Counted from the first letter of the stretch, positions 40,493-52,779 are shown. The stretch: DNA of 64,000 nucleotides from Dickeya lacustris (GCF_029635795.1 NZ_CP114280.1:1240001-1304000); one strand, 5' to 3'. The notes: generated from the sequence alone by a model not told the origin. Program-made: numbers and translations.

Positions 40493-41023
40493 ATGCACGA
40501 ACATAACAACACTCAAGAGCCAATCGATGCTCCGGCACAGGCCGCCAGCGATATCTTTGTGTTAAGTGACACAGAGCGCGATGCCATCGAGCATGAAAAA
40601 CACCATTACGAAGATGCGCGTGCGGCGTCCATTGAAGCGCTGAAAATTGTACAAAAACACCGTGGCTGGGTGCCTGATGGTGCTATCGAGGCGATTTCAC
40701 ACATTCTTGGCATTCCAGCCAGTGATGTGGAAGGTGTCGCAACATTTTACAGCCAGATTTTCCGCCAGCCGGTGGGGCGCCATGTCATTCGTTACTGCGA
40801 CAGCGTGGTATGCCATATCACGGGGTATCAGGGGATACAGGCTGCGCTTGAGCGCAAGCTCAATATTAAGCCGGGGCAGACGACATTTGATGGCCGTTTC
40901 ACGCTATTGCCAACCTGTTGTCTGGGTAACTGTGATAAAGGGCCGACGATGATGATCGACGAAGATACTCACAGTCACCTGAAGCCTGACGATCTCGATT
41001 CGCTACTGGAGCAATATCAATGA
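40493..41023 (+). CDS. nuoE: NADH-quinone oxidoreductase subunit E
   Basis: A 176-residue 24-kDa-type subunit with a thioredoxin-like fold and a 2Fe-2S cluster (N1a). The four cysteines are seen in [10 protein letters not shown] and [13 protein letters not shown]. The gene begins two bases after nuoCD and its stop overlaps the nuoF start (ATGA). It is part of the NADH dehydrogenase module with NuoF and NuoG. Confidence 0.96.
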   Translation: MHEHNNTQEPIDAPAQAASDIFVLSDTERDAIEHEKHHYEDARAASIEALKIVQKHRGWVPDGAIEAISHILGIPASDVEGVATFYSQIFRQPVGRHVIRYCDSVVCHITGYQGIQAALERKLNIKPGQTTFDGRFTLLPTCCLGNCDKGPTMMIDEDTHSHLKPDDLDSLLEQYQ

Positions 41024-42369
41024 GTAAAAACATTGTTCTGACGGCTGAACAGCATCCTTTAACCTGGCGTTTGCGTGCGGATAAACAACCGGTTTGGTTG
41101 GACGAATACCGCAGTAAAAACGGGTATGCTGGCGCGAAAAAAGCGCTAATGGGCATGGCGCAGGACGACGTGGTTACGCTGGTGAAAGATGCGGGGCTAC
41201 GCGGGCGCGGCGGTGCGGGTTTTTCCACGGGATTAAAGTGGAGCCTGATGCCGAAAGACGAAAGCATGAACATCCGTTACCTGCTGTGCAATGCCGATGA
41301 GATGGAGCCTGGTACCTATAAAGACCGCTTACTCATGGAGCAATTGCCGCATCTGCTGGTCGAGGGAATGCTGATCGGCGCTTATGCGCTCAAAGCGTAT
41401 CGTGGGTATATCTTCCTGCGTGGCGAATACATTGAAGCGGCGGCTAATTTGCGCCGGGCGATTGCCGAAGCGACCGAAGCCGGTTTGCTGGGCAAAAATA
41501 TTATGGGAACCGGTTTTGACTTCGAGCTGTTCGTGCATACCGGTGCTGGTCGTTATATCTGTGGTGAAGAAACCGCACTGATTAACTCGCTGGAAGGCCG
41601 TCGCGCGAATCCGCGCTCCAAACCGCCTTTCCCCGCCTCTGCCGGTGTGTGGGGGAAACCCACCTGCGTGAATAACGTTGAAACACTGTGCAATGTGCCT
41701 GCGATTATTGAGCACGGCGTGGAGTGGTATCAGGGGTTGTCGGCGGGCAAGAGCAAGGATGCGGGCACTAAACTGATGGGTTTCTCCGGGCGCGTCAACA
41801 ATCCTGGTCTGTGGGAACTGCCCTTCGGCACGACTGCACGGGAGATTCTCGAAGATTATGCCGGCGGCATGCGCGATGGTTTGACGCTCAAAGCCTGGCA
41901 GCCTGGTGGCGCCGGGACGGATTTTCTGACCGATGCCCATCTGGATTTGCCGATGGATTTTGAAAACATCGGTAAAGCGGGTAGCCGTCTGGGTACTGCG
42001 CTGGCGATGGCGGTCGATAACGAAATTAACATGGTATCGCTGACGCGCAATCTGGAAGAATTTTTTGCCCGTGAATCCTGTGGTTGGTGTACGCCGTGCC
42101 GCGACGGATTGCCCTGGAGCGTGAAAATTCTGCGCGCACTGGAGCGTGGTGAAGGGCAGCCTGGCGATATTGAAACACTGGAACAACTGTGTCGCTTCCT
42201 GGGGCCAGGCAATACCTTCTGTGCGCATGCGCCGGGTGCTGTCGAACCGCTGCAAAGTGCCATTAAATATTTTCGGGATGAGTTCGAAGCCGGTATTGCC
42301 AGACAGGTGGTGAGTAACGCTAAACCGATAGCGGGTATTCAGCCAAACCTGCTTAAAGAGCGCTGGTAA
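41020..42369 (+). CDS. nuoF: NADH-quinone oxidoreductase subunit F (FMN and NADH binding)
   Basis: A 449-residue flavoprotein subunit. NADH/FMN motifs are [16 protein letters not shown] and [14 protein letters not shown], and [19 protein letters not shown]; the 4Fe-4S cluster N3 is bound by [12 protein letters not shown] and [14 protein letters not shown] is oxidised here and hydride passes to FMN. The gene starts four bases before the nuoE stop; a 113-bp structured spacer separates it from nuoG. Confidence 0.97.
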   Translation: MSKNIVLTAEQHPLTWRLRADKQPVWLDEYRSKNGYAGAKKALMGMAQDDVVTLVKDAGLRGRGGAGFSTGLKWSLMPKDESMNIRYLLCNADEMEPGTYKDRLLMEQLPHLLVEGMLIGAYALKAYRGYIFLRGEYIEAAANLRRAIAEATEAGLLGKNIMGTGFDFELFVHTGAGRYICGEETALINSLEGRRANPRSKPPFPASAGVWGKPTCVNNVETLCNVPAIIEHGVEWYQGLSAGKSKDAGTKLMGFSGRVNNPGLWELPFGTTAREILEDYAGGMRDGLTLKAWQPGGAGTDFLTDAHLDLPMDFENIGKAGSRLGTALAMAVDNEINMVSLTRNLEEFFARESCGWCTPCRDGLPWSVKILRALERGEGQPGDIETLEQLCRFLGPGNTFCAHAPGAVEPLQSAIKYFRDEFEAGIARQVVSNAKPIAGIQPNLLKERW

Positions 42370-42461
42370 TGATGCTGCTCCGACATGTTGAGCATCATGC
42401 CGGAGGTGAGCCGAGTTATCCCGCAGACAGAATTTTTGATTAGTGCCCGCCTGAGGCGGGC
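42369..42461 (+). other. Two hairpins in the nuoF-nuoG spacer
   Basis: First: ATGATGCT (42369-42376) with AGCATCAT (42391-42398), loop 14, beginning at the nuoF stop. Second: GCCCGCC-TGA-GGCGGGC (42445-42461), followed by TGTTAT and ending about 20 bases before the nuoG start. The second resembles a weak terminator or processing stem inside the operon. Confidence 0.7.
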
Positions 42462-42482
42462 TGTTATGGAAGCATGCTGACT

Positions 42483-45209
42483 ATGGCAACGATTCATGTA
42501 GACGGCAAAGAATATGAAGTAGACGGAGCGGACAACCTGCTACAGGCGTGTCTGTCTTTGGGGCTTGATATTCCCTACTTTTGCTGGCATCCGGCGCTGG
42601 GAAGCGTCGGCGCTTGTCGCTTGTGTGCGGTCAAGCAGTACCAGAACGCGGAAGATACCCGTGGTCGTCTGGTCATGTCCTGTATGACACCGGCATCGAA
42701 TGGCACCTTCATCGCTATTGATGACGAGGAAGCAAAACAATTCCGCAAGACCATTGTGGAATTTTTGATGACAAATCACCCGCACGATTGCCCGGTTTGT
42801 GAGGAAGGCGGCAACTGTCATTTGCAGGATATGACGGTAATGACGGGGCATAATTTCCGTCGCTATCGTTTTACCAAACGTACCCATCACAATCAGGATC
42901 TCGGGCCGTTTATCTCCCATGAGATGAACCGTTGTATCGCCTGTTATCGCTGCGTGCGCTATTACAAAGATTATGCCGATGGCAAGGATTTAGGCGTATA
43001 CGGCGCGCACGATAACGTCTATTTCGGCCGCCCGGAAGATGGCGTGCTGGAAAGCGAGTTTTCCGGCAACCTGGTTGAAGTGTGTCCGACCGGCGTCTTT
43101 ACCGATAAAACCCACTCTGAGCGTTATAACCGTAAGTGGGACATGCAGTTTGCTCCCAGTATCTGCCAACAATGCAGCGTTGGCTGTAACACCAGCCCCG
43201 GTGAGCGGTATGGTGAACTGCGTCGGGTGGAAAACCGTTATAACGGCAGCGTAAACCACTATTTCCTGTGCGATCGCGGTCGTTTCGGTTACGGCTATGT
43301 CAATTTGAAAGACCGGCCTCGTCAGCCGTTGCAACGTCGCGGTGCCGACTGGATCGCGCTTAATGCTGAACAGGCATTGCAGGGTGCAGCGGATGTGCTG
43401 CGTCAGGCGAAAAAAGTCATCGGTATCGGTTCGCCGCGTGCCAGTGTGGAAAGTAACTTTGCATTGCGTGAGCTCGTTGGCGCAGACAATTTCTATACCG
43501 GTATTGCCCAGGCTGAACAGCAGCGCCTGCAACTGATGCTGAAGGTATTGAAAGAAAGCGGCGTGCATACTCCGTCACTGCGCGAAATTGAAAGTTATGA
43601 TGCCGTACTGGTGTTGGGCGAAGATTTAACGCAAACCGGCGCGCGTATCGCTCTGGCGGTTCGCCAGGCGGTGAAAGGCAAGGCGCGCGAAATGGCGGCG
43701 GCCCAAAAAGTGGCTGACTGGCAGATAGCGGCCATCCTGAATATCGGTCAGCATGCCAAGCATCCGTTGTTTGTTACCAATGTTGACAGCACGCGGCTTG
43801 ATGACATTGCAGCATGGAGTTATCGCGCACCGGTGGTGGATCAAGCCCGTCTTGGTTTTGCTATTGCGCATGCGTTGGATAATAGCGCACCTGCGGTCAG
43901 CGATTTGCCTGCGGAACTGAGTCAGAAGGTTGACATTATCGTTCAGGCGCTGGCTGGCGCGCGTAAACCGCTGATTATTTCCGGCTCTCAGGCGGGCAGT
44001 GACGATGTGATTGCCGCTGCTGCCAACGTTGCCAAAGCGTTGAAAGGGCGTGGTGCTGAGGTAGGTATCACCTTTGTCGCGGCGTCTGCCAACAGCATGG
44101 GCGTCGCCATGATGGGCGGTGGATCTCTGGATGATGCGCTGTCGCAATTAGAAACCGGTGACGCTGACAGCGTTGTCGTGCTGGAAAACGATCTGTACCG
44201 CCATGCGCCAGCGGCTCGTGTTGATGCTGCACTGGCTAAAGCAACGAATTTGGTGGTGCTGGATCATCAGCGTACTGCCATTATGGAGAAGGCCGGTCTG
44301 GTCCTTTCCGCAGCCAGCTTTGCAGAGAGCGACGGTACGCTGATTAATCATGAAGGCCGGGCGCAACGCTTCTTCCAGGTTTATGACCCCACCTACTATG
44401 ACAATAGCGTGGTGATGCTGGAGAGCTGGCGCTGGTTACATTCGCTGTTTATTACCTATCACAGCCGCCAGGTTGACTGGACACAGCTTGATAATGTGAT
44501 TGATGCCTGTGTGAACGCGTTGCCGCATTTAGCGGCTATCAAAGAGGCTGCGCCTGATGCGTCATTCCGCATCAAAGGCCAGAAATTGGCGCGTGAACCG
44601 CATCGTTACAGTGGCCGCACCTCCATGCGCGCCAATATCAGCGTACATGAGCCTCGCCAGCCGCAAGATAAAGACACTATGTTTGCCTTCTCCATGGAAG
44701 GTAACAACAGTCCGCTTGCCGATCGTCAGCAAGTGCCGTTCGCCTGGGCGCCCGGCTGGAACTCGCCGCAGGCGTGGAATAAGTTCCAGGACGAAGTCGG
44801 TGGGCATTTACGCCATGGCGATCCTGGTGTGCGCCTTATCGAAGCGGGTGAGAGTTCATTGGCATACTTCAGCCAGATCCCAGCTGCGTTTGCACCACAG
44901 CAGGGGCAGTGGCAAGTTGCACCTTACTATAACCTGTTTGGCAGCGATGAGTTGTCACAGCGCTCGGCGGTTATTCAGCAGCGCATGCCGCAGGCATGTG
45001 CCGTTGTAAATCAGGCAGATGCCGAGTTACTGGGTATCCATGCTGGCGCACTGCTGGACATCACGTGTGGCGGGCAGATGTTACGTTTACCTGTGCGTGT
45101 GAGTGATGCGCTGCGTCAGGGGCAGGTCGGTTTGCCACTTGGCTTCCCGGGCGTCGCTCCGGTGCTGGCGGGCGTGACCGTTGAAATGCTGCGGGAGGTT
45201 GCGCAATGA
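42483..45209 (+). CDS. nuoG: NADH-quinone oxidoreductase subunit G
   Basis: A 908-residue subunit, the same length as E. coli NuoG. The N-terminal 2Fe-2S ferredoxin domain has its cysteines in [21 protein letters not shown] and MSCMTPAS; next are the HxxC-type cluster [19 protein letters not shown], two further clusters ([22 protein letters not shown]) and the N7-type motif [15 protein letters not shown]. The molybdopterin-oxidoreductase fold lacks a catalytic cofactor in this family. I chose the ATG at 42483 ([12 protein letters not shown]) over one three codons earlier. Confidence 0.97.
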   Translation: MATIHVDGKEYEVDGADNLLQACLSLGLDIPYFCWHPALGSVGACRLCAVKQYQNAEDTRGRLVMSCMTPASNGTFIAIDDEEAKQFRKTIVEFLMTNHPHDCPVCEEGGNCHLQDMTVMTGHNFRRYRFTKRTHHNQDLGPFISHEMNRCIACYRCVRYYKDYADGKDLGVYGAHDNVYFGRPEDGVLESEFSGNLVEVCPTGVFTDKTHSERYNRKWDMQFAPSICQQCSVGCNTSPGERYGELRRVENRYNGSVNHYFLCDRGRFGYGYVNLKDRPRQPLQRRGADWIALNAEQALQGAADVLRQAKKVIGIGSPRASVESNFALRELVGADNFYTGIAQAEQQRLQLMLKVLKESGVHTPSLREIESYDAVLVLGEDLTQTGARIALAVRQAVKGKAREMAAAQKVADWQIAAILNIGQHAKHPLFVTNVDSTRLDDIAAWSYRAPVVDQARLGFAIAHALDNSAPAVSDLPAELSQKVDIIVQALAGARKPLIISGSQAGSDDVIAAAANVAKALKGRGAEVGITFVAASANSMGVAMMGGGSLDDALSQLETGDADSVVVLENDLYRHAPAARVDAALAKATNLVVLDHQRTAIMEKAGLVLSAASFAESDGTLINHEGRAQRFFQVYDPTYYDNSVVMLESWRWLHSLFITYHSRQVDWTQLDNVIDACVNALPHLAAIKEAAPDASFRIKGQKLAREPHRYSGRTSMRANISVHEPRQPQDKDTMFAFSMEGNNSPLADRQQVPFAWAPGWNSPQAWNKFQDEVGGHLRHGDPGVRLIEAGESSLAYFSQIPAAFAPQQGQWQVAPYYNLFGSDELSQRSAVIQQRMPQACAVVNQADAELLGIHAGALLDITCGGQMLRLPVRVSDALRQGQVGLPLGFPGVAPVLAGVTVEMLREVAQ

Positions 45210-46180
45210 GTTGGTTGACTCCAGACGTGTTGGATATTCTGGCCACCGTTGGCAAAGCCATCGTGATTTTGCTGGTGGTGGTGAGCTGCGGTGCGCTGAT
45301 GAGTATGGGGGAGCGCCGTTTGCTGGCGCTGTTCCAGGGCCGTTACGGGCCGAACCGTGTAGGTTGGGGCGGTTCGCTGCAATTGGTGGCGGACATGCTC
45401 AAGATGTTCTTTAAAGAGGACTGGACACCGCCGTTTGTCGATAAAGTTATCTTTATTTTGGCTCCGGTAATTGCCTTTACTTCACTGTTGCTGTCGTTTG
45501 CGATTGTCCCGGTCAGTCCCACCTGGCAGGTGGTCAACCTGAATATCGGGGTGCTGTTTTTCCTGATGATGGCGGGATTGGCGGTGTATGCCGTATTGTT
45601 CGCTGGCTGGTCAAGTAATAACAAATACTCGCTGCTCGGTGCCGTACGTGCTTCTGCCCAGACGTTGAGCTACGAAGTGTTCCTCGGTTTGTCTCTGATG
45701 GGCGTGGTGGCACAAGCGGGTTCGTTCAATATGGCCGACATCGTGAATGCACAGTCAAGCGTATGGAACGTGGTGCCGCAGTTCTTTGGTTTCATCACCT
45801 TTGCGATTGCGGGTGTGGCCGTTTGTCACCGTCACCCGTTTGACCAACCGGAAGCAGAACAGGAACTGGCTGATGGTTATCACATCGAATATGCCGGGAT
45901 GAAGTTTGGCCTGTTCTTCGTTGGTGAGTACATCGGGATTGTGACGGTGTCAGCGCTTATCGTCACACTGTTCTTCGGTGGCTGGCATGGGCCGCTGTTG
46001 CCGCCGTTTATTTGGTTTGCACTCAAGACGGCATTCTTCATGATGATGTTCATTTTGATCCGTGCTTCGCTGCCTCGTCCGCGTTATGACCAGGTGATGT
46101 CGTTTGGCTGGCGTATTTGCCTGCCGCTGACGCTGCTGAACCTGCTGGCAACCGCTGCGGTCATTCTGTACAACGCTTAA
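45206..46180 (+). CDS. nuoH: NADH-quinone oxidoreductase subunit H
   Basis: A 324-residue membrane subunit with eight helices that contributes to the quinone channel. Conserved features are [38 protein letters not shown], the acidic loop [28 protein letters not shown] and [18 protein letters not shown]. It overlaps nuoG by four bases (ATGA). Confidence 0.97.
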   Translation: MSWLTPDVLDILATVGKAIVILLVVVSCGALMSMGERRLLALFQGRYGPNRVGWGGSLQLVADMLKMFFKEDWTPPFVDKVIFILAPVIAFTSLLLSFAIVPVSPTWQVVNLNIGVLFFLMMAGLAVYAVLFAGWSSNNKYSLLGAVRASAQTLSYEVFLGLSLMGVVAQAGSFNMADIVNAQSSVWNVVPQFFGFITFAIAGVAVCHRHPFDQPEAEQELADGYHIEYAGMKFGLFFVGEYIGIVTVSALIVTLFFGGWHGPLLPPFIWFALKTAFFMMMFILIRASLPRPRYDQVMSFGWRICLPLTLLNLLATAAVILYNA

Positions 46181-46196
46181 TGAGGGTGAATAAACC

Positions 46197-46739
46197 ATGA
46201 CACTGAAAGAGCTTTTGATTGGTTTCGGCACCCAGGTACGCAGTATCTGTATGGTGGGTTCCAATGCGTTTAAAAAGCGCGAAACCAAAATGTACCCGGA
46301 AGAGCCGGTCAATCCGCCGCCGCGTTTTCGTGGCCGTATTGTACTGACCCGTGACCCAGATGGGCAGGAGCGCTGCGTTGCCTGCAACCTGTGTGCGGTG
46401 GCCTGTCCGGTAGGGTGTATTTCGTTGCAGAAGGCGGAAATGAAGGATGGCCGTTGGTATCCTGAGTTTTTCCGTATCAACTTCTCCCGCTGTATTTTTT
46501 GCGGCATGTGTGAAGAAGCCTGCCCGACCACGGCAATTCAGCTGACCCCTGATTTTGAAATGGGTGAGTTCAAGCGCCAGGATCTGGTGTACGAAAAAGA
46601 AGATCTGCTGATCTCGGGGCCGGGTAAATATCCGGAATATAACTTCTACCGGATGGCCGGTATGGCTGTTGATGGGAAAGAGAAAGGCGAAGCCGAAAAC
46701 GAAGCCAAACCCATTGACGTTAAAGGCCTGTTGCCCTAA
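46197..46739 (+). CDS. nuoI: NADH-quinone oxidoreductase subunit I
   Basis: A 180-residue peripheral subunit with two 4Fe-4S ferredoxin motifs, [15 protein letters not shown] and [16 protein letters not shown] (clusters N6a and N6b), which pass electrons to NuoB. The amphipathic N-terminus attaches to the membrane arm. It starts 16 bases after nuoH and ends 10 bases before nuoJ. Confidence 0.97.
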   Translation: MTLKELLIGFGTQVRSICMVGSNAFKKRETKMYPEEPVNPPPRFRGRIVLTRDPDGQERCVACNLCAVACPVGCISLQKAEMKDGRWYPEFFRINFSRCIFCGMCEEACPTTAIQLTPDFEMGEFKRQDLVYEKEDLLISGPGKYPEYNFYRMAGMAVDGKEKGEAENEAKPIDVKGLLP

Positions 46740-46749
46740 GGAGCCAAGC

Positions 46750-47301
46750 ATGGAATTCGCTTTTTATGCGACTGCGATTGTGGCGGTACTGGCGACACTA
46801 CGCGTCATTACCCATACCAATCCGGTACATGCATTACTGTATCTGATCGTTTCATTGCTGGCGGTAGCTGGTGTGTTCTTTTCGCTGGGGGCGTATTTCG
46901 CCGGTGCGCTGGAGATAATCGTCTACGCCGGTGCCATTATGGTGCTGTTTGTGTTCGTCGTGATGATGCTAAACCTTGGCACCTCGGTGGATGAGCAGGA
47001 AAAACTGTGGCTCAAACCGAGTGTCTGGCTTGGCCCTGGTGTGCTTTCTCTGGTGCTGCTGGCTGTGATTGTGAAAGGCATTATCAGCCTGAGCGACCAG
47101 TCTATTGTTGGCAATATGATTGATGCCAAGGCCGTGGGGATAAGTCTGTTCGGCCCTTATGTGCTGGCGGTTGAACTGGCATCAATGCTGTTGCTGGCCG
47201 GTCTGGTTGTCGCTTTCCACGTTGGCCGTGAGGATAAACGTGGCGAGCTGATCGCAAAAGATCAGGATGCCGATAAGAAAACCACGGAGGAACGCGCATG
47301 A
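46750..47301 (+). CDS. nuoJ: NADH-quinone oxidoreductase subunit J
   Basis: A 183-residue membrane subunit with five helices; the mid-membrane [18 protein letters not shown] segment, which has a pi-bulge important in quinone-coupled proton transfer, is conserved. I chose the ATG at 46750 ([13 protein letters not shown]), preceded by AAGGAG; the longer frame overlaps nuoI. Its stop overlaps nuoK by four bases. Confidence 0.96.
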   Translation: MEFAFYATAIVAVLATLRVITHTNPVHALLYLIVSLLAVAGVFFSLGAYFAGALEIIVYAGAIMVLFVFVVMMLNLGTSVDEQEKLWLKPSVWLGPGVLSLVLLAVIVKGIISLSDQSIVGNMIDAKAVGISLFGPYVLAVELASMLLLAGLVVAFHVGREDKRGELIAKDQDADKKTTEERA

Positions 47302-47600
47302 TTCCACTACAACATGGCTTGCTCCTTGCAGCCGTCCTCTTTGTGTTGGGTCTGACTGGGCTGATCATTCGTCGTAACTTGCTGTTTATGCTGATCTGTC
47401 TGGAAATCATGATTAATGCTGCTGCGCTCGCTTTTGTCGTTGCCGGTAGTTACTGGGGACAATCGGATGGTCAGGTGATGTACATTCTGGCCATTACGCT
47501 GGCCGCAGCAGAAGCCAGTATTGGCCTGGCGCTGTTGCTCCAGTTGTATCGTCGCCGTCAGACCCTGAATATTGATACTGTCAGTGAGATGCGCGGATGA
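47298..47600 (+). CDS. nuoK: NADH-quinone oxidoreductase subunit K
   Basis: A 100-residue, three-helix MrpC-like membrane subunit, exactly the E. coli length. The two membrane glutamates needed for proton transfer are visible in [17 protein letters not shown] and [15 protein letters not shown]. Translationally coupled on both sides (ATGA overlaps with nuoJ and nuoL). Confidence 0.97.
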   Translation: MIPLQHGLLLAAVLFVLGLTGLIIRRNLLFMLICLEIMINAAALAFVVAGSYWGQSDGQVMYILAITLAAAEASIGLALLLQLYRRRQTLNIDTVSEMRG

Positions 47601-49447
47601 ACCTACTCTACTTAACTATTCTATTTCCGCTAATCGGATTTCTGTTACTGGCTTTCTCCCGAGGCCGCTGGTCGGAAAATGTGTCTGCGACTATCGGGGT
47701 GGGCTCAGTCGGGTTGGCGGCGCTGGTAACAGGCGGTGCGGTGGTTGATTTTCTAAACCATCACCAGTCGGGCGGCGTGACATTCTTTACCCAGCATTTG
47801 TGGAGCTGGATGACGGTTGGCAAGTTTGACATTGGCGTGACGCTGGCGCTGGATGGCTTATCGCTGACTATGCTGTCCGTTGTCACCGGTGTCGGCTTCT
47901 TCATTCACCTGTTTGCCTCATGGTACATGCGTGGTGAAGAGGGCTATTCCCGTTTCTTTGCCTACACCAACCTGTTTATCGCCAGCATGGTGGTGCTCGT
48001 GTTGGCCGATAACCTGCTGTTGATGTATCTCGGCTGGGAAGGGGTAGGGCTGTGCAGTTATCTGTTGATTGGTTTCTATTACACCAATCCGAATAACGGT
48101 GCGGCAGCGATGAAGGCATTTATCGTCACCCGTGTGGGCGATGTGTTTCTGGCGTTTGCGCTGTTCATCCTTTACCGTGAGCTGGGTACGCTGAATTTCC
48201 GCGAGCTGATGGTGTTGGCGCCACAGCATCTGGCTGAAGGATCGCCTGCTATCACCTGGGCAACATTAATGTTGCTGGGTGGTGCGGTTGGTAAATCAGC
48301 CCAGTTGCCGTTGCAGACCTGGCTTGCTGATGCAATGGCGGGCCCGACGCCGGTTTCCGCGTTGATTCATGCCGCAACAATGGTGACGGCGGGTGTCTAT
48401 TTGATAGCCCGTACGCACGGCTTGTTCCTGCTGGCACCGGATGTATTGCATCTGGTCGCGAATGTTGGTGCGGTGACGCTGCTGTTGGCCGGTTTTGCTG
48501 CCTTGGTACAAACCGACATCAAGCGAGTGTTGGCCTACTCCACCATGAGCCAGATTGGTTACATGTTTTTGGCGCTGGGTGTGCAGGCGTGGGATGCCGC
48601 TATCTTCCATTTGATGACGCATGCTTTCTTTAAAGCGTTACTGTTCCTGTCATCCGGTTCGGTGATTCTGGCTTGTCACCACGAGCAGAACATTTTCAAA
48701 ATGGGTGGTTTACGTAAAACCATTCCGCTGGTGTATGTCTGTTTCCTGGTGGGGGGCGCGGCGCTTGCGGCATTACCGCTGGTGACGGCAGGCTTCTTCA
48801 GTAAAGATGAAATTCTGGCGGGAGCGTGGGCGAACGGCCATCTGAATCTGGTCATCGCAGGGTTGGTTGGCGCGTTCATGACGTCGCTCTATACTTTCCG
48901 CATGATTTTCATTGTGTTCCATGGTGAAGCGAAAACCAAAGCCCATGCAGGCAAAGGCATTTCACATCATCTGCCATTACTGGTGCTGTTGGTGTTGTCC
49001 ACCTTCGTCGGTGCCATGATTGTGCCGCCGCTGCATGGCGTCCTGCCAGCGACAACGGAGCTTGAGCACGGCCAGGTGATGACGCTTGAAATCACCTCAG
49101 GCATCGTCGCTATCGCCGGTATCTTACTGGCAGCTGCACTGTGGCTAGGTAAACGCCAGTTGGTAACGGCTATCGCCAACAGCGCGCCAGGCCGTTTCTT
49201 CTCGACCTGGTGGTTCCATGCCTGGGGATTTGACTGGCTGTATGACAAGGTGTTTGTCAAACCGTATCTGGCAGTTGCTGCGCTAATACAACGTGACCCG
49301 CTCAATGCCATGATGAGCCTTCCGGCGCTGTTGACGCGCCTTGGCAATCGCGCGCTGGTCGTTAGCGAAAACGGTCAGGTGCGTTGGTATGTTGCATCAA
49401 TGGGCGTGGGTGCCGTTGTGGTACTGGCGCTGTTGTTGCTGGTCTAA
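47597..49447 (+). CDS. nuoL: NADH-quinone oxidoreductase subunit L
   Basis: A 616-residue antiporter-like proton-pumping subunit at the distal end of the membrane arm. Conserved features are [19 protein letters not shown] (with the essential glutamate), the [33 protein letters not shown] block with its membrane lysine, and the C-terminal lateral helix ending in the VVLALLLLV anchor. The ATG overlaps nuoK. Confidence 0.97.
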   Translation: MNLLYLTILFPLIGFLLLAFSRGRWSENVSATIGVGSVGLAALVTGGAVVDFLNHHQSGGVTFFTQHLWSWMTVGKFDIGVTLALDGLSLTMLSVVTGVGFFIHLFASWYMRGEEGYSRFFAYTNLFIASMVVLVLADNLLLMYLGWEGVGLCSYLLIGFYYTNPNNGAAAMKAFIVTRVGDVFLAFALFILYRELGTLNFRELMVLAPQHLAEGSPAITWATLMLLGGAVGKSAQLPLQTWLADAMAGPTPVSALIHAATMVTAGVYLIARTHGLFLLAPDVLHLVANVGAVTLLLAGFAALVQTDIKRVLAYSTMSQIGYMFLALGVQAWDAAIFHLMTHAFFKALLFLSSGSVILACHHEQNIFKMGGLRKTIPLVYVCFLVGGAALAALPLVTAGFFSKDEILAGAWANGHLNLVIAGLVGAFMTSLYTFRMIFIVFHGEAKTKAHAGKGISHHLPLLVLLVLSTFVGAMIVPPLHGVLPATTELEHGQVMTLEITSGIVAIAGILLAAALWLGKRQLVTAIANSAPGRFFSTWWFHAWGFDWLYDKVFVKPYLAVAALIQRDPLNAMMSLPALLTRLGNRALVVSENGQVRWYVASMGVGAVVVLALLLLV

Positions 49448-49539
49448 CGAGACGGTATGCACAGGCGCGGGGCGGCTGAATGGCTTGCCCCGCAAGCAGC
49501 AAGTTTTTCGTTTTCTTTAAATTAGGGACACAAAACGCC

Positions 49540-51076
49540 ATGCTACTACCTTGGCTGATTCTTATCCCCTTTATCGGTGGCCTGCTGTGTTGGCAGCTTG
49601 AGCGCTTACGGCTCTCGCGTGCCGCGCTGGGTGGCGCTGATTTCCATGGGGTTGACTCTGGTGCTGTCATTGCAGTTGTGGCTGCAAGGCGGCTATTCGC
49701 TGGCGACGCCAACAGGTTTGCCCCAGTGGCAGTCTGAATTCATTCTCAACTGGATCCCGCGCTTTGGTATTTCCATTCACCTGGCGCTGGACGGCCTGTC
49801 TTTGCTGATGGTCGTGCTGACCAGCCTGTTAGGGGTGCTGGCTATTCTCTGTTCCTGGCGTGAAATTCAGCGCTATCAGGGCTTTTTCCACCTGAACCTG
49901 CTGTGGATACTTGGCGGTGTTATCGGTGTGTTCCTGGCTATCGACATGTTCCTGTTCTTCTTTTTCTGGGAAATGATGTTGGTGCCGATGTACTTCCTGA
50001 TAGCACTGTGGGGACACAAAGGTTCTGACGGGAAGACCCGTATCGCCGCAGCGACCAAGTTCTTTATCTACACACAGGCCAGTGGTCTGGTGATGCTGAT
50101 TGCTATTCTGGCGCTGGTGTTTGTCCATCATGGTGCCACCGGCGAATGGACGTTTGATTACGCCCGTTTGCTGAAAACGCCGATGTCGTTCGGTCTTGAG
50201 TACGCGCTGATGCTCGGTTTCTTCATCGCTTTCGCGGTGAAAATGCCGTTGGTGCCGTTGCACGGCTGGTTGCCGGATGCTCACAGCCAGGCGCCGACAG
50301 CCGGCTCTGTTGACCTGGCGGGGATTTTGCTGAAAACCGCCGCTTATGGTCTGTTGCGTTTTAGCTTGCCGCTGTTTCCGAATGCTTCGCACCACTTTGC
50401 GCCAGTTGCCATGTGGCTTGGCGTCATCGGTATCTTCTACGGTGCCTGGATGGCGTTCAAACAGACCGATATCAAACGCCTGATTGCCTACACCTCGGTG
50501 TCGCATATGGGCTTTGTGATGATTGCCATTTATTCCGGCAGCCAACTGGCCTACCAGGGTGCGGTTGTGCAGATGATTGCCCACGGTCTGTCAGCTGCGG
50601 GGCTGTTTATTATCTGCGGCCAGTTATATGAGCGTCTGCATACCCGTGATTTGCGTCAGATGGGCGGCTTGTGGAGCCGGATTCGCTATCTGCCTGCACT
50701 GTCACTGTTTTTTGCTGTGGCAACACTCGGTATGCCGGGTACGGGGAACTTTGTCGGCGAATTCATGATCCTGTTCGGCAGCTATCCTGTCGTTCCGGTT
50801 ATCACGGTGATTGCGACATTTGGTTTGGTTTTTGCTTCGGTCTATTCATTAGTGATGATGCAGCGTGCCTTCTACGGCGCACCGAAGTCAGAAACACCGT
50901 TGCAGAATATGACCGTCCGTGAACTGTTTCTGATTCTGCTTCTGGTGGTGTTGCTGGTATTGCTGGGTGTTTATCCCCAACCGATTCTGGACACCTCTGG
51001 TGCAGCGATGGCAAATATCCAGCATTGGTTTGCGTCAGCGGTTCAGGGTTCAACAACTTCAACGACAGGGCTGTAA
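49540..51076 (+). pseudogene. nuoM: NADH-quinone oxidoreductase subunit M, frameshifted in this sequence
   Basis: The start codon at 49540 opens MLLPWLILIPFIGGLLCWQLER, which is the NuoM N-terminus; after about 22 residues the frame is lost, and the matching sequence GSRVPRWVALISMGLTLVLS continues in the next frame to 51076. One extra T in CGCTTACGG (49606 or 49607) explains it. The full length is 1537 bases, 3n+1, giving 511 residues once corrected (E. coli 509). The rest is intact, including the essential glutamate region FFFFFWEMMLVPMYFLIALWG and KMPLVPLHGWLPDAHSQAPT. As written there is no functional NuoM and complex I would not assemble. Confidence 0.9.
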
Positions 51077-51082
51077 TTCGCC

Positions 51083-52540
51083 ATGACAATAACTCCTCAA
51101 CAACTAATCGCGATATCGCCACTGTTAATCGTTGGATTAACAGTCGTGGTGGTGATGCTGTGCATTGCGTGGCGACGCAACCATTTTATCAACGCAACAC
51201 TGACGGTTATCGGCCTGAATATTGCGCTGCTCTCGTTATATCTGGTCGGCCAGGTTGGGCCGACAGATGTCACACCGCTTATCCGGGTCGATGGTTTTTC
51301 CATGTTTTATACCGGGTTGGTGTTAGCGGCGAGTCTGGCAACCAGTACCTTTGCCTATCCGTGGCTTGAAGGGTATCCCGATAACAAAGATGAGTTCTAC
51401 CTGCTGGTGTTGATTGCTGCGATGGGCGGCATTCTGTTAGCCAGCGCCAATCATCTGGCGGCGTTCTTCATCGGTATCGAGCTTATCTCTCTGCCGTTAT
51501 TCGGTATGGTTGGCTATGCGTTTCGCCAAAAGCGTTCGCTGGAAGCGGCTATCAAGTACATGTTGCTGTCCGCTGCTGCGTCTTCGTTCCTGCTGTTTGG
51601 TATGGCGCTGGTCTATGCCGATTCTGGCAACCTCAGTTTTGCCAGTCTCGGTAAAAGCCTGAGTGATCACCAGTTGCATGCACCGCTATTGCTGGCGGGG
51701 CTCGGTATGATGCTGGTCGGCTTAGGCTTTAAATTGTCGCTGGTTCCGTTCCATTTGTGGACGCCCGATGTGTATCAGGGAGCGCCTGCGCCGGTTTCGA
51801 CTTTTTTGGCCACAGCCAGCAAAATTGCCATTTTCGGTGCAGTAATGCGTTTGTTTCTCTATGCGCCGTTGGTGGATAGCGAATCGGTACGCACCACATT
51901 AGCCGTAATAGCCTTTGCCTCTATTCTGTTTGGCAACCTGATGGCCGTCGCGCAGAGCAACATCAAGCGTCTGCTGGGTTACTCGTCTATCGCGCATCTC
52001 GGGTATCTGCTGGTTGCGCTGATTGCGGTACAGACTCACCAGTTAGCGCTGGAAACCATCGGTGTGTATCTGGCGGGTTATTTGTTCAGCAGCCTTGGTG
52101 CCTTTGGTGTTGTCAGCCTGATGTCGAGCCCTTATCGCGGCCCGGATGCCGATTCGCTGTTCTCTTACCGTGGCCTGTTTTGGCATAAGCCGATTTTGTC
52201 TGCGGTGATGACGGTGATGATGTTATCACTGGCGGGTATCCCGATGACGCTCGGCTTTTTCGGCAAATTCTATGTGCTGGCGGTTGGCGTGAGCGCACAC
52301 CTGTGGTGGCTTAGTGCCGCTGTGGTGGTAGGCAGTGCCATTGGTTTGTACTACTACCTGCGTGTGTTGGTGAGCCTGTATTTGAGCGCGCCGCAAACCC
52401 TAAACCGTGATACGCCGAATAACTGGGCGTTGACGGCGGGTGGCGTTGTCGTGCTGATTTCCTCGGTATTAGTCTTGCTGCTGGGCCTCTATCCACAACC
52501 GCTGATTTCGCTGGTGCAACTGGCGCAGCCGTTGATGTAA
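51083..52540 (+). CDS. nuoN: NADH-quinone oxidoreductase subunit N
   Basis: A 485-residue antiporter-like subunit (E. coli 485) with about 14 helices. Conserved segments include [20 protein letters not shown], the [31 protein letters not shown] block and [17 protein letters not shown]. It completes the proton-pumping membrane arm with NuoL and NuoM, and is the last gene of the operon. A strong terminator follows. Confidence 0.97.
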   Translation: MTITPQQLIAISPLLIVGLTVVVVMLCIAWRRNHFINATLTVIGLNIALLSLYLVGQVGPTDVTPLIRVDGFSMFYTGLVLAASLATSTFAYPWLEGYPDNKDEFYLLVLIAAMGGILLASANHLAAFFIGIELISLPLFGMVGYAFRQKRSLEAAIKYMLLSAAASSFLLFGMALVYADSGNLSFASLGKSLSDHQLHAPLLLAGLGMMLVGLGFKLSLVPFHLWTPDVYQGAPAPVSTFLATASKIAIFGAVMRLFLYAPLVDSESVRTTLAVIAFASILFGNLMAVAQSNIKRLLGYSSIAHLGYLLVALIAVQTHQLALETIGVYLAGYLFSSLGAFGVVSLMSSPYRGPDADSLFSYRGLFWHKPILSAVMTVMMLSLAGIPMTLGFFGKFYVLAVGVSAHLWWLSAAVVVGSAIGLYYYLRVLVSLYLSAPQTLNRDTPNNWALTAGGVVVLISSVLVLLLGLYPQPLISLVQLAQPLM

Positions 52541-52560
52541 TGCCCTTCTTTGTTCCAGCT

Positions 52561-52590
52561 AAAAGCCGCGACATGTTCGCGGCTTTTTTT
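52561..52590 (+). terminator. Rho-independent terminator of the nuo operon
   Basis: Perfect 11-base arms AAAAGCCGCGA (52561-52571) and TCGCGGCTTTT (52577-52587), loop CATGT, followed by Ts to 52590. It is 20 bases after the nuoN stop. Confidence 0.93.
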
Positions 52591-52779
52591 ATGGCTGCAA
52601 TTGCGGCGTTGAGAAATACGGGGCGCAACGGTTAATAATAAACGGCACGATTAACTGATAAGCAGAACGATGTGTGTCACAAGGGGGAAATGCGCAAGAG
52701 GCTACAGAGAAACGGACGGTAATTAGGGTGAAAACGCGATGATAGATGGGATGGAAGGTGGCGGGATGGGAGAAAAACT

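Noticed and set aside
41329..42255. Long open frame (308 codons) on the minus strand, opposite nuoF
   Set aside because: It lies fully inside a well-conserved gene, lacks a family match and reflects the codon bias of the opposite strand.
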